From Pseudomonadota bacterium (GTDB lineage: Bacteria; Bdellovibrionota; FAC87; UBA2466), in contig RFNO01000117.1 of NCBI GenBank assembly GCA_009927165.1, positions 62,001-126,000 of the forward strand: a stretch of 64,000 nt of DNA, written 5' to 3'. Position 1 is the stretch's first letter, and every line of letters starts with the position of its first letter. Positions 8,464 to 16,358 of the stretch are shown here, piece by piece. The position numbers were made by a program, and so were the translations under genes. The notes beneath the pieces are model-generated. The model did not search any database, was not told the DNA's origin, and worked only from the letters and a program-made list of their open reading frames with translations.

Positions 8464-9006
8464 TTAAAGAGTTAAATTTTTAAGGACTGAAAATGGGGTG
8501 AGTTTGGAGTTGTTAACGCAAACACACTCTCCATGATTCAGGTTTGTGCCACAGTGCTGGCAAATTCCTCTGCAACTCTCTTTACAAAAAGAATTGTAGG
8601 GAATGCTCAACACAAACTGTTCATGAATGATGGGTTTTAAGTCTATTTCGTGACCATCAAAATAAATAACGTCCAGTTCCTCAGATTCTGTACTGAGAAC
8701 TTCAGTCGCTTTTTGTTTTTTGTCTGATGAAAGATGAACTAAAGCTAAATTAAAAGGGCCTGTAATAGGGAGAGTAAAAGATTCGGCACAGCGGGAACAC
8801 TCTCGTTCCACACCGAAGTTTAAATTGCCTTGGAGATAGTAATCCGGCTCGTGCTTATGCAGGATCAAAGCCGCCTGAAAGCCACCTTTGAGTTGATATC
8901 CCTCCTGAGCGAGATCAGTTCCCATTTCTTTGAGCCAAGAATCATTCTGGCTGGAGAAGTTCAAAGGGTTTTCCCCATCTTTTAGCTGTGAAATCACTAA
9001 CTTCAT
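8464..9006 (-). CDS. DUF177/YceD family protein
   Basis: A 180-residue member of the YceD/DUF177 family, which elsewhere is needed for normal 23S rRNA accumulation and is nearly always next to rpmF, as here. It has the family Cys pair Cys70-x2-Cys73 and a second cysteine cluster at the C-terminus (Cys141, 145, 149, 152, 161 and 163, including GICQHCGTNL), likely zinc ligands. It is the first gene of the fab/pls operon. AAGGG a few bases before the ATG serves as ribosome-binding site. Confidence 0.88.
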   Translation of the reverse strand: MKLVISQLKDGENPLNFSSQNDSWLKEMGTDLAQEGYQLKGGFQAALILHKHEPDYYLQGNLNFGVERECSRCAESFTLPITGPFNLALVHLSSDKKQKATEVLSTESEELDVIYFDGHEIDLKPIIHEQFVLSIPYNSFCKESCRGICQHCGTNLNHGECVCVNNSKLTPFSVLKNLTL

Positions 9007-9054
9007 AAAGCCCTTCTAACTACCACAATTCATGAAAATGGAACAGGGAAATAG

Positions 9055-9077
9055 CCCTCAGGGTTTCCCCTGAAGGG
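9055..9077 (-). terminator. Weak hairpin after folE
   Basis: CCCTCAGGG pairs with CCCTGAAGGG (nine pairs, one bulged A, loop TTTC). It stands between folE and the DUF177 gene. On the minus strand it is followed only by GCTATTTCCC, so it is a poor intrinsic terminator and may be an attenuating or stabilising stem. Confidence 0.35.
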
Positions 9078-9111
9078 AACAGACAGGGCAGGCTGGAAAA
9101 GCTAATAATAA

Positions 9112-9684
9112 TCAGCCCTTAAGCAGCTTAAAGAATTCGGTTCGAGTTTCGTGGGTTTGGAAAACTCCTTTTAAGGAACTGGTTTGGGCAAAAGCATTCT
9201 GTTTCTCCACGCCCCTCATCATCATACACAGATGGCTAGCCTCAATCACGACCCCCACCCCTTGAGGTTTTAAGTGCTTCATGAGGCAGTCAGATATTTG
9301 GCTAGTGAGGCGTTCCTGGACTTGAAGTCTTCTAGCGAAGGCATCCACAATTCGAGGAATTTTTGAAAGCCCGATAATTTTGCCGTTGGGGATGTACCCT
9401 ACGTGGCACTTTCCGAAAAAGGGAAGCAAGTGATGTTCACACATGCTGTAGAGCTCAATATCTTTAATAATAACCATCTCAGAGTAAGGAGCATCAAAGA
9501 GAGCCCCATTGATCAGGGCGTCTACATCCTTAGAGTACCCATGAGTGAGAAAATCAAAAGCCTTGAGAAATCGGTAGGGGGTTTTTTGTAAACCATCTCG
9601 ATTGGGGTCTTCTCCGACTGACGTCAAAAGTTCCTTTAAATGTTCTAGTAATTGGGGATTGTGCTGCAGTTCACGAGTAGACAT
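9112..9684 (-). CDS. folE: GTP cyclohydrolase I
   Basis: Forms 7,8-dihydroneopterin triphosphate from GTP, the first step to tetrahydrofolate. The 190 residues match the core enzyme length. The zinc site is visible as Cys82 and His85 ([11 protein letters not shown]) and Cys153 ([10 protein letters not shown]). The GLSKIPR and QVQERLT elements, which bind GTP and stabilise the decamer, are intact. It lies upstream of the fab operon on the same strand with about 105 bases between, which hold a weak hairpin, so it may be transcribed separately. Confidence 0.96.
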   Translation of the reverse strand: MSTRELQHNPQLLEHLKELLTSVGEDPNRDGLQKTPYRFLKAFDFLTHGYSKDVDALINGALFDAPYSEMVIIKDIELYSMCEHHLLPFFGKCHVGYIPNGKIIGLSKIPRIVDAFARRLQVQERLTSQISDCLMKHLKPQGVGVVIEASHLCMMMRGVEKQNAFAQTSSLKGVFQTHETRTEFFKLLKG

Positions 9685-9863
9685 CAGGTATACGCTCCTT
9701 AAGTTTTAGACACTTGTGTAACAAAACTCGCTCGATTTCAACTTAATCTGAATTCCCCATGAGAGCAACTCTCACCCTTGGGCTTAGTAACCCTTTTTGT
9801 GACGTGGGTTTGTCTCAGGGGTGAAACTTTCTTTACAGGAGATTTCTAGTGAAAACACCGTGA

Positions 9864-9903
9864 CTTAGAACTCGTTCCAAATCGAGAGTGCTTGGTTTCT
9901 AAG
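9864..9903. promoter_or_regulatory. Imperfect palindrome, possible upstream activator site
   Basis: Within the 438-base gap 9685-10122, CTTAGAA (9864-9870) is the inverted partner of TTCTAAG (9897-9903). CCAA (9877) pairs with TTGG (9892), and CTCG (9871) with CGAG (9883). The centre is about 135 bases upstream of the start site predicted from the sigma-54 promoter at 9994, a usual distance for an enhancer-binding activator. The role is inference from position and symmetry. I see nothing else recognisable in the rest of the gap. Confidence 0.4.
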
Positions 9904-9993
9904 CATAATCTAGACAGAATGTTCGTAAGCAATACGCCCAGATTTAGTCGAATTCTCGCAGTCACTCAGTCTTGAACTACTAAAAAACTTTCA

Positions 9994-10009
9994 TGGCACA
10001 TCCCTTGCT
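9994..10009 (+). promoter_or_regulatory. Sigma-54 (-24/-12) promoter
   Basis: TGGCACATCCCTTGCT matches the RpoN consensus TGGCAC-N5-TTGCW, with the required exact 10 bases between the GG and GC doublets. Transcription should begin about 10019-10021, giving a leader of roughly 100 bases to the ATG at 10123. The only gene it can serve is the secreted coiled-coil protein that follows. A sigma-54 promoter implies strict dependence on an AAA+ activator. Confidence 0.85.
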
Positions 10010-10122
10010 CATGACTGCTCTGAGCGGGATCCTCTGCTCCCTGCGTGTGCATGGAGTGTGGTCCTGATACTTTTAAAGCGAGTTGTAGCGGAATGTTTGT
10101 TTTGTTCAAGGAGAAGCGGAAA

Positions 10123-11862
10123 ATGAAATCGAATAAGAATAATCGTAAGGCTCGGTTCGGACGTCTAGGGGTTGTTTCCTTGATGGCTCTCAGCCTTTCC
10201 TCACAAAGTCTTTTCGCAGCAGGTATCGATCTGTGGTACCTCAGCGGACCCAATAAAGACAAAAAACTCGAAAGCATTTTAGATGCTGACAAGAAAGAAG
10301 CTGTTGAGTGGCTTACTAAACTTGAAGCAAGCAAGTTTGTTGAGAAGTTTTCAGCCAAACCGATTCAGTTTGTTGAAGCTTTACAAGAGGCTTTAAAGAA
10401 GAGCACTGAGAAAGAGTTTAAAGACAAGTTGAAAGATGCGTTTAAAGCTGTTGAAGCCAAGAATTTTGGTGGCGACAAACAAAAAGAAGCTTACTTCAAC
10501 TTAATTGAAAGAGCTCTAGCAGCCAAAGCTGATGCCGAAGACTTCGAAGAAGTAGCTTTTGCTTCTGCTAAAGATAGAGAAGCTTTAAATATTACTGTCA
10601 ACAAACCCGTTAAGACTTCTAAGACAGAAGTAGGGGAGCAAGACGATTCGGAATTCAAGGCTCTTTGCGACAGTCTGAAGAAGAAGCAAGAAGAGTTCGA
10701 CCGTGTAGCTAAAGTAATGGAAGAGCTTAAGTTGCAGAATCAGAAAGATAAGCAAGAATCTAATCAGAAACTTGCTAACTTAGAAAATCTGTTGGCTGAA
10801 GCCAGCGCTCGTCAGAGCGAACAAGCTGAACAAGCCAGCCAGTTTGATCCTGCTGCCTTAGCACGCAATAATCAGCAGAAAGATGCTTCAGATGTGCTCA
10901 ATGGTCTCTTAAGCAATTTAGTGGCAGATCAGAACAAGAAGAACGCTGAAGAAGAAGTGGCTCCTGCACAAAACAATAATCAGTTCCCCTTCTTCCCGCA
11001 AACTCCTCGATTTAACAATCAAGGAAATGCAGCTGCATTCAATCAGCCGATCCCACAGAACAACAACATGCTGCCTTACATGCAGATGTTTAACACCCCT
11101 GGTGTTCAAGTTCCTGTGACCTACGATTTAGGTGTCACCAGCGGTAAAGCTGAGTTAGGCGATGCTCAAGAGATTATCGGAGTGAATGAAATGCGTCAGT
11201 CAGTGGCTTCCTCCGTAAGCCCGATGGCAACGATTCAAGATCTAGTAGTTGCTAAATCTCGAGTAGCAGCTGATGTGAAGCGTACTCAAGTAGCTTTACA
11301 GAATGCTAAAGACAAGGCTGGTCAACTCGACGAAAAACTTGAAGAGCTTAAAGAAGGTGGTCGAGCAGCTCTGAGCTCATCCGTTAAACAACGATTGGCT
11401 CAACTAAAGCAAGCTGTTGATACCAAGCAGTCTTATCTCAATCAGCAAAGACAGATGATGCAGATGCTGTCTCCTGATCAGAGAGATCAGTTGAACAATC
11501 AGCTGATGATGGCTCAAATGGACTTGTCGAATGCTGAGCAACAGTACAATCAGTACAATGCTCAAGTAGAAGTAGCTATCGAGCAAGCAAATGGCCAAAT
11601 CAAGGGCCTTGCTAAACAGCGAGATCAGTTGAATGCAGCTGCAAGCAAGTTGCAATCTCAGATGGCTAGCCTGAAAGAAGACGAAACTGCAGTGTCGCAG
11701 CTGATTAACAATCAGATGCAAGCTCAGATGCAAATGATGGGTGCTGGAGCAGGTACTCCTAACATCAATCGCATCCAGAACAGAGGAACCTCTGGTCGTA
11801 GAGCTGGGTTAGGCAATGTAGTTAACCCACAAGGTTTCGTACGACCTTCATTAGCAAAATAA
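10123..11862 (+). CDS. Secreted coiled-coil protein of unknown function
   Basis: I do not recognise this 579-residue protein. The ATG at 10123 is chosen because AAGGAG lies 9 bases upstream and a good Sec signal peptide follows: KSNKNNRKARFGR, then a hydrophobic core ending SLFAA. An in-frame ATG at 10045 would put unlikely residues before it. The mature chain starts with about 130 Lys/Glu/Ala-rich helical residues. A coiled coil follows at about 185-255, then an Asn/Gln/Pro/Phe-rich linker at about 285-345 with NNN and QNN runs. A second long Gln-rich coiled coil spans about 385-540, and an Arg/Gly/Asn tail ends the protein. There is a single Cys. It is probably periplasmic or surface structural. 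It is preceded by a sigma-54 promoter and followed by a strong terminator, so it is monocistronic. Confidence 0.85.
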   Translation: MKSNKNNRKARFGRLGVVSLMALSLSSQSLFAAGIDLWYLSGPNKDKKLESILDADKKEAVEWLTKLEASKFVEKFSAKPIQFVEALQEALKKSTEKEFKDKLKDAFKAVEAKNFGGDKQKEAYFNLIERALAAKADAEDFEEVAFASAKDREALNITVNKPVKTSKTEVGEQDDSEFKALCDSLKKKQEEFDRVAKVMEELKLQNQKDKQESNQKLANLENLLAEASARQSEQAEQASQFDPAALARNNQQKDASDVLNGLLSNLVADQNKKNAEEEVAPAQNNNQFPFFPQTPRFNNQGNAAAFNQPIPQNNNMLPYMQMFNTPGVQVPVTYDLGVTSGKAELGDAQEIIGVNEMRQSVASSVSPMATIQDLVVAKSRVAADVKRTQVALQNAKDKAGQLDEKLEELKEGGRAALSSSVKQRLAQLKQAVDTKQSYLNQQRQMMQMLSPDQRDQLNNQLMMAQMDLSNAEQQYNQYNAQVEVAIEQANGQIKGLAKQRDQLNAAASKLQSQMASLKEDETAVSQLINNQMQAQMQMMGAGAGTPNINRIQNRGTSGRRAGLGNVVNPQGFVRPSLAK

Positions 11863-11924
11863 AAAGCTTGCTTCGCCCCTGATAGGAGAAGCATTGGGTC
11901 TAAGGATCTAAAACAAGAGAGTAG

Positions 11925-11956
11925 AAGTGGAGTGGGGCTCTGCCGAAGTGGAGTGG
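11925..11956 (+). repeat. Short direct repeat in the 3' untranslated region
   Basis: AAGTGGAGTGG occurs at 11925-11935 and 11946-11956, with related GGAGTAGGG and GTAGAGTAG copies just after. It sits in the 180-base stretch between the stop of the coiled-coil gene and its terminator (gene-free region 11863-12200). No ORF explains it. Confidence 0.5.
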
Positions 11957-12041
11957 ATGTAGAGTAGCGCGGAGTAGGGCCATAGATCCTGACTGACTCA
12001 ACCTATAAAGGGCGAAACGAACAACTCGCAAAGTAAGTGGC

Positions 12042-12076
12042 ATCGGCCTCGATAGCAAATGGCTATCGAGGCCGAT
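12042..12076 (+). terminator. Strong rho-independent terminator
   Basis: A perfect 15-base-pair stem, ATCGGCCTCGATAGC (12042-12056) with GCTATCGAGGCCGAT (12062-12076), with loop AAATG and followed by TTGTCTTTT. It ends the transcript of the secreted coiled-coil protein. Confidence 0.92.
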
Positions 12077-12200
12077 TTGTCTTTTAATCTTATAATATCG
12101 ATACCTTATTAAGTCGTCTTATTTGCAGCAAATTGACTCTTCGCAGCAAAAAGAGCATAATAAAAGGGTACGGGTGCCCTCAGTTCCATGGAGGTGGATA

Positions 12201-12542
12201 ATGAGGAAGGGTGGCCAAAATCGTACAGGTTATTTAGGCCCGGTAACACGGGAAGCGCCCGATATTTTTTTTCGACTCTGTCATCACTGTCTCTATCTAA
12301 ACGAAGCCGACCAGGAAATTTCTCGATGTGCAAAATGCGAAGCTGAATTCCTTCCCGCAGAGGCAAACTCAAGTCACGGTTTTCAGGATCTGGATGAGGA
12401 CTTGGAAGAGCTGGCAGGGGACCCCAATATCGTTACGCTAAAAGATGCGGATGATTCAGACGATGAGGAAATGCATGATTTCGAAGAAGGAAATCCTCCT
12501 CACAAGCGCCCCAAACTTGCTGGTCTCAATGTAAAATGGTGA
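12201..12542 (+). CDS. Small zinc-ribbon protein of unknown function
   Basis: A 113-residue protein with a four-cysteine knuckle, Cys27-x2-Cys30...Cys43-x2-Cys46, in the segment RLCHHC...SRCAKC. This would bind one zinc. The remainder is strongly acidic (runs of Asp/Glu around residues 65-95) and ends with a basic KRPKL patch. The start at 12201 is chosen over the longer frame from 12123 because GGAGGTGG lies just upstream. It converges with rtcB; the two stops are three bases apart. The role is unknown; nucleic-acid or protein binding is only a guess from the zinc ribbon. Confidence 0.75.
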   Translation: MRKGGQNRTGYLGPVTREAPDIFFRLCHHCLYLNEADQEISRCAKCEAEFLPAEANSSHGFQDLDEDLEELAGDPNIVTLKDADDSDDEEMHDFEEGNPPHKRPKLAGLNVKW

Positions 12543-12545
12543 AGG

Positions 12546-14003
12546 CTAGCCCTTAATAACCAAAATAGGCTTAAGACGGGCTACGGAATGGGCAATCCCG
12601 GCGCGAGCTGTAGATTGCACTACTGCTGAAACATCCTTATAAGCTTCCGACATTTCCGCTACCAGTGTGTTTTTCCCAGAGCTTTTTACAAAAATCCCGT
12701 GCTCTGCCAGTTGTTTTTCAACTGCTCGATCAGTACTTTTTTTCTTTGCTTGATGACGAGATAAAACACGGCCTGCTCCATGGCAGGCACTTCCAAACGA
12801 TAGTTTCAATGAACCTTTGTTTCCACACAGAACATAACTACATCGTCCCATATCTCCGGGAATAATTACAGGTTGCCCCCAGGGCCGGAGATATTCTGGT
12901 AGCTCGGTGTGATGAGGGGGATAAGCACGAGTTGCCCCTTTACGATGAATGCAAAACTTTTTCATCGAGCCTTTCCATGTCATTTGTTCAATTTGAGCAA
13001 TGTTGTGGCAAACGTCGTAGAGGAGAGTCAGCTCAGACTGTGGAAAATACTTTTTGAAAACTTCACGCGTCCAATGGGTAATACATTGTCTATTAGCGAA
13101 AGCAAAATTGGCGGCTGCCCGCATAGCTCCCAAGTATCGAATTCCCTCCGCTGAACCGATTGGAGCAGAGGCTAGTTCAGGATCTGAAAGCTGAATTCCA
13201 TACTTTTCAGAGGCGCTGAGACAATCCTCAAGAGCATCTTGGCAGACTTGATATCCGAGACCTCGAGAGCCTGTATGAATCATTACGACGATTTGACCCT
13301 TAGAAAGCCCAAACGCTACTCCAGTTTTCTTGTCGAAAATTTGATCAACAAACTGAACCTCTAAAAAATGGTTTCCGGAACCCAAGTTTCCCAACTGGAA
13401 GTGCCCCCTTTCTAGTGCGCGAGGAGAAAGGAAATCTGGTCGAGCTTCAGTAAAAGCACCCGATTTTTCTATACTTTGAAGATCACCTGTTGTGCCCATT
13501 CCCATTCGCACTAATTCTTGCGCACCGTTGACGAGAATATTCTCAAATTGAAAAGGTGTGGGTTTTAAATCCTTTCGCTGCGAGCCCACGCCAGTGGGAA
13601 TCGCATCAAAGAGATCCCCTAACAGTTGTTTTATCAATTTGTTGTCATTCAAGTTATTGTGTTCAAGATTGGTAGTGAGCAGACGAACGCCACAGTTGAT
13701 GTCGTATCCAACTCCTCCCGGTGAAATGACCCCTGTATCAAGATCAAATGCTGCTACTCCACCAATGGGAAATCCATATCCTTGGTGAATATCAGGCATG
13801 GTAAGAACGGGATCAATCACTCCGGGTAGGGAAGCCACATGAATAGCCTGTTCAAAACTTTTGTCATCTGAAATAGCTTTAAGAATGTCAGCTGAGCCTA
13901 CAAAATGAATCCCCGCAAGCATTTCACCAGTTTTTTCAAAGCGCCATATGTCAGGTGTAATTTCTTTGAGAACAAAATCTTTAATGGTTAGGGTGCTTGA
14001 CAC
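12546..14003 (-). CDS. rtcB: RNA-splicing ligase RtcB
   Basis: Joins 2',3'-cyclic phosphate (or 3'-phosphate) RNA ends to 5'-OH ends using GTP and Mn2+, in RNA repair. The 485-residue chain carries the MPDIHQGYGFP motif (69-79) and the metal-binding GYDINCGVR with Asp101 and Cys104. GSGNHFLEVQ and HTGSRGLGYQ blocks supply His ligands. Near the C-terminus is CHGAGR, whose His takes the guanylate. The start is GTG at 14003, 8 bases after the archease stop, so the two are co-transcribed. Bacterial RtcB usually works without archease; pairing them suggests the archease-dependent mode. Confidence 0.96.
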   Translation of the reverse strand: MSSTLTIKDFVLKEITPDIWRFEKTGEMLAGIHFVGSADILKAISDDKSFEQAIHVASLPGVIDPVLTMPDIHQGYGFPIGGVAAFDLDTGVISPGGVGYDINCGVRLLTTNLEHNNLNDNKLIKQLLGDLFDAIPTGVGSQRKDLKPTPFQFENILVNGAQELVRMGMGTTGDLQSIEKSGAFTEARPDFLSPRALERGHFQLGNLGSGNHFLEVQFVDQIFDKKTGVAFGLSKGQIVVMIHTGSRGLGYQVCQDALEDCLSASEKYGIQLSDPELASAPIGSAEGIRYLGAMRAAANFAFANRQCITHWTREVFKKYFPQSELTLLYDVCHNIAQIEQMTWKGSMKKFCIHRKGATRAYPPHHTELPEYLRPWGQPVIIPGDMGRCSYVLCGNKGSLKLSFGSACHGAGRVLSRHQAKKKSTDRAVEKQLAEHGIFVKSSGKNTLVAEMSEAYKDVSAVVQSTARAGIAHSVARLKPILVIKG

Positions 14004-14011
14004 AAATTTGT

Positions 14012-14467
14012 TTATACATCCAGAAACACTTTGGCGTAAAAATTATTTTCTCCTTTTGGTAGAGTACCCATTTCTAATTGGTGATGAGTCACAGCTTTTA
14101 CTTCAGAGACATGGCCGTGTCTTATGGGATCATAAGTCTCTCCGATCAACGTAGCTTTTATTGATTTTCCATCAAAACGAGTAAAGACAATTCGTTTCGG
14201 TAAGAACTTGTGACGTTCGAAAAGAAAAAGAACTTCATTAAGCCATTTGATCAAGAGACTTTCCTTTGAATCAGCCTCAACCAAAACATCATGTTTATCA
14301 ATACTGTTGATTCGCTCCAATTTTACGGAAAGATCAGTTAAGGCCAAAGCAGAATCAATATAAAGACGCTCCAGTGAGGGGGCTTGCAAATGAAATCCCA
14401 TATCAGCTTTATGGTCCAGCGATTGATAAGAAATGATTCTTTCGGGCATGAATGAAAGGTCTCCCAA
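14012..14467 (-). CDS. Archease (RtcB cofactor)
   Basis: A 151-residue archease. Members of the family activate RtcB by promoting its guanylylation and multiple turnover. The signature DHKADMGF (18-25), with the metal-binding Asp, and the C-terminal KAVTHHQLE block are present. A second Met at residue 7 could be the true start. It lies immediately upstream of rtcB on the same strand and follows, after a terminator hairpin, the sigma-54 activator gene. Annotation rests on motif and neighbour together. Confidence 0.92.
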   Translation of the reverse strand: MGDLSFMPERIISYQSLDHKADMGFHLQAPSLERLYIDSALALTDLSVKLERINSIDKHDVLVEADSKESLLIKWLNEVLFLFERHKFLPKRIVFTRFDGKSIKATLIGETYDPIRHGHVSEVKAVTHHQLEMGTLPKGENNFYAKVFLDV

Positions 14468-14521
14468 AAAAAGTGTACGGAGCCTCGCTAAAAAAACAAG
14501 TGAATAATTGAGGCAAAATAA

Positions 14522-14552
14522 AACGGCCAGGAAACGATTGTTCCTGGCCGTT
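14522..14552 (-). terminator. Intrinsic terminator after the sigma-54 activator gene
   Basis: A 12-base-pair perfect stem AACGGCCAGGAA / TTCCTGGCCGTT with a 7-base loop. On the minus strand it is followed by TTATTTTG. It separates the activator gene from the archease-rtcB pair. Confidence 0.85.
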
Positions 14553-14577
14553 GAAGCTAGATTAAAATAGCTCTTGA

Positions 14578-16152
14578 TTACAAGCTGCCGTCAGGCTTGC
14601 GAGCTATTTTGCGCTTATCGAGATTATATTTCTCTACTTTATTGATCAAACCAGCTCTGGAAATCCCGAGCTCTTTTGCTAAACGGGATTTGTTCCAGCC
14701 TGTCCTCTTAAGACCCTCTCGAATCATTTCTCTTTCGAGTTCTTCGAGAGCATCTCTCAGTTTCCCTTGAATCCGAACACCTTGAACCTTATTGCGTTCT
14801 CCAAAGTCTCGGATTCGGGCAGAGAGCATATCTACAGTGATTTTGCCTTCCGGTCCTGCCAGAACCGTGACGCGTTCCATTTCATTTTCAAGCTCTCGGA
14901 TGTTACCGGGCCATGGGTAGTCGAAGATTTTTTCTAGGGCTCTTTTTGTGAGCACTTTCGCTTTGATATTTTTCTCTGCTGCACTTTTTGCAAGAAAGTG
15001 GTCACAAAGAATGGGAATATCTTCTTTTCGGTCTCTCAGCGGAGGCACGGTGATGTTGATCACGTTGATCCGATAGTAAAGGTCTTCTCGGAAAGTCCCT
15101 TTTTCTACCATGTCTTTGAGGTCTTTGTTGGTAGCAGCAATGATCCGCACATCAACTTTTCGGGGTTCAGTAGCACCCACTGGAATAAAAGTGCCTTCCT
15201 GTAGAACTCTCAGCAACTTCACTTGCATGGTGGGTGAAGTGTCCCCAATTTCATCTAGGAAGAAAGTTCCGCCATCTGAAACTTCGAAAAGGCCCTTTTT
15301 GTCTTTGATGGCTCCCGTAAATGAACCTTTTACGTGTCCAAACAACTCTGAATCCAATAAGTTGTCATTGAAAGCAGAGCAGTTTTGTGTAACAAAAACT
15401 TTTTCTTTTCTTAAGCTGTTATAGTGAATGGCTTTTGCAATTAGTTCTTTACCGGTTCCGTTCTCTCCTTGAATGAGGCAAGTACTTTCACTATTTTTAA
15501 TTTTTTCTAACAGCCCATAGACATCTTGCATTGGTTTTGATTTTCCAATCATGTTGTCGTATTTGTAACGGATCCCAAGCTCTTTATTGAGCTCTTGAAT
15601 CCGGTCGTCTCTCATGCTGATTTCTTTATGGAGAGTACTAATTTCTTTTGACACCAAGTCAGAGAGTTCGTTGAAGTAAGGAAGCTGATCTTTTTCAATC
15701 ATCCGCATTTTGTTAACCGCTAGATCAATGTCCTGACTAGGTAAGTTGAACTGAGCCAGAGCTTTAGAGAGCTCTTTTTTCTGGGCGTCGGTCACGCCCT
15801 CATGAAAATACCCTATGCACAGCACTCCCCCCATAAATTCATTATCAATAACAATCGGGAACGAGGAAGTGACCATGTTGGGTAGGAAGGTACGGATCAG
15901 GTCTTTTTCCTGTGTTTTTCTCAGTTCGGAAACCGTTTCTCTTGCAAATTCTGAAAGAGCTTCGAAACCTTCATCTCGTTGGAGAAGAAGCGATATCACT
16001 TTGTTAGTGTATTCGTGTTTTTGCCCTTTTTCGATTAACTTTAGATTTCCTCGATCATCAGCGAAGAAAACATCAATTGAAAACCACTTACCGATTACTT
16101 CGCGAAGCTTACGAATGACATGTATATGCTCAAATTCATCCCAATTAATCAT
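14578..16152 (-). CDS. Sigma-54-dependent transcriptional activator (AAA+, Fis-type HTH)
   Basis: A 524-residue enhancer-binding protein. Residues 1 to about 190 form a sensor that looks PocR/GAF-like (SFPIVIDNEFMGGVLCIG), followed by a coiled linker. The AAA+ domain has Walker A GENGTGKE (229-236), the sigma-54 contact loop as GSFTGA (276-281) rather than GAFTGA, and Walker B with DE at 300-301. The C-terminus is a Fis-type helix-turn-helix (WNKSRLAKELGISRAGL). No phosphorylatable receiver domain or CARF domain is apparent. The ATG at 16152 has GGGAGG six bases upstream; an in-frame TTG at 16170 is less likely. It stands just upstream of archease-rtcB and about 4.6 kb from the only sigma-54 promoter I found. 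Confidence 0.92.
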   Translation of the reverse strand: MINWDEFEHIHVIRKLREVIGKWFSIDVFFADDRGNLKLIEKGQKHEYTNKVISLLLQRDEGFEALSEFARETVSELRKTQEKDLIRTFLPNMVTSSFPIVIDNEFMGGVLCIGYFHEGVTDAQKKELSKALAQFNLPSQDIDLAVNKMRMIEKDQLPYFNELSDLVSKEISTLHKEISMRDDRIQELNKELGIRYKYDNMIGKSKPMQDVYGLLEKIKNSESTCLIQGENGTGKELIAKAIHYNSLRKEKVFVTQNCSAFNDNLLDSELFGHVKGSFTGAIKDKKGLFEVSDGGTFFLDEIGDTSPTMQVKLLRVLQEGTFIPVGATEPRKVDVRIIAATNKDLKDMVEKGTFREDLYYRINVINITVPPLRDRKEDIPILCDHFLAKSAAEKNIKAKVLTKRALEKIFDYPWPGNIRELENEMERVTVLAGPEGKITVDMLSARIRDFGERNKVQGVRIQGKLRDALEELEREMIREGLKRTGWNKSRLAKELGISRAGLINKVEKYNLDKRKIARKPDGSL

Positions 16153-16280
16153 AAAGATCCTCCCAATCAAAAATTCATTATCTGCCCGGCAGCATTCTTG
16201 CTGGTTTGATCCTGTACTTCGTGTACTGTTTCTTGCGATGAGGGGCTAACTGTTCACTCTTTTAACGTCCAACTATTAAC

Positions 16281-16309
16281 AGTGTACAGAGATTAACACG
16301 CGGTGTCAA
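16281..16309 (-). promoter_or_regulatory. Sigma-70 promoter of the activator gene
   Basis: On the minus strand TTGACA (16309-16304), 17 bases, then TACACT (16286-16281): a perfect -35 box and a good -10 box at ideal spacing. It is 130 bases upstream of the ATG at 16152. The long leader contains CAGCA-AGAA-TGCTG near 16186 and may hold operator sites. Confidence 0.8.
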
Positions 16310-16358
16310 TGAGAGTGTGGATAAAAGCTGGTCAACAATTGTGCAGAAATTTTCACAA

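Noticed and set aside
9966-10358. 130-codon minus-strand ORF
   Set aside because: Antisense to a well-supported secreted protein and to its sigma-54 promoter; composition is not protein-like.
14505-14532. GG...GC sigma-54-like pattern ahead of archease
   Set aside because: Spacing between GG and GC is 12 instead of 10 and it lies in the terminator stem.
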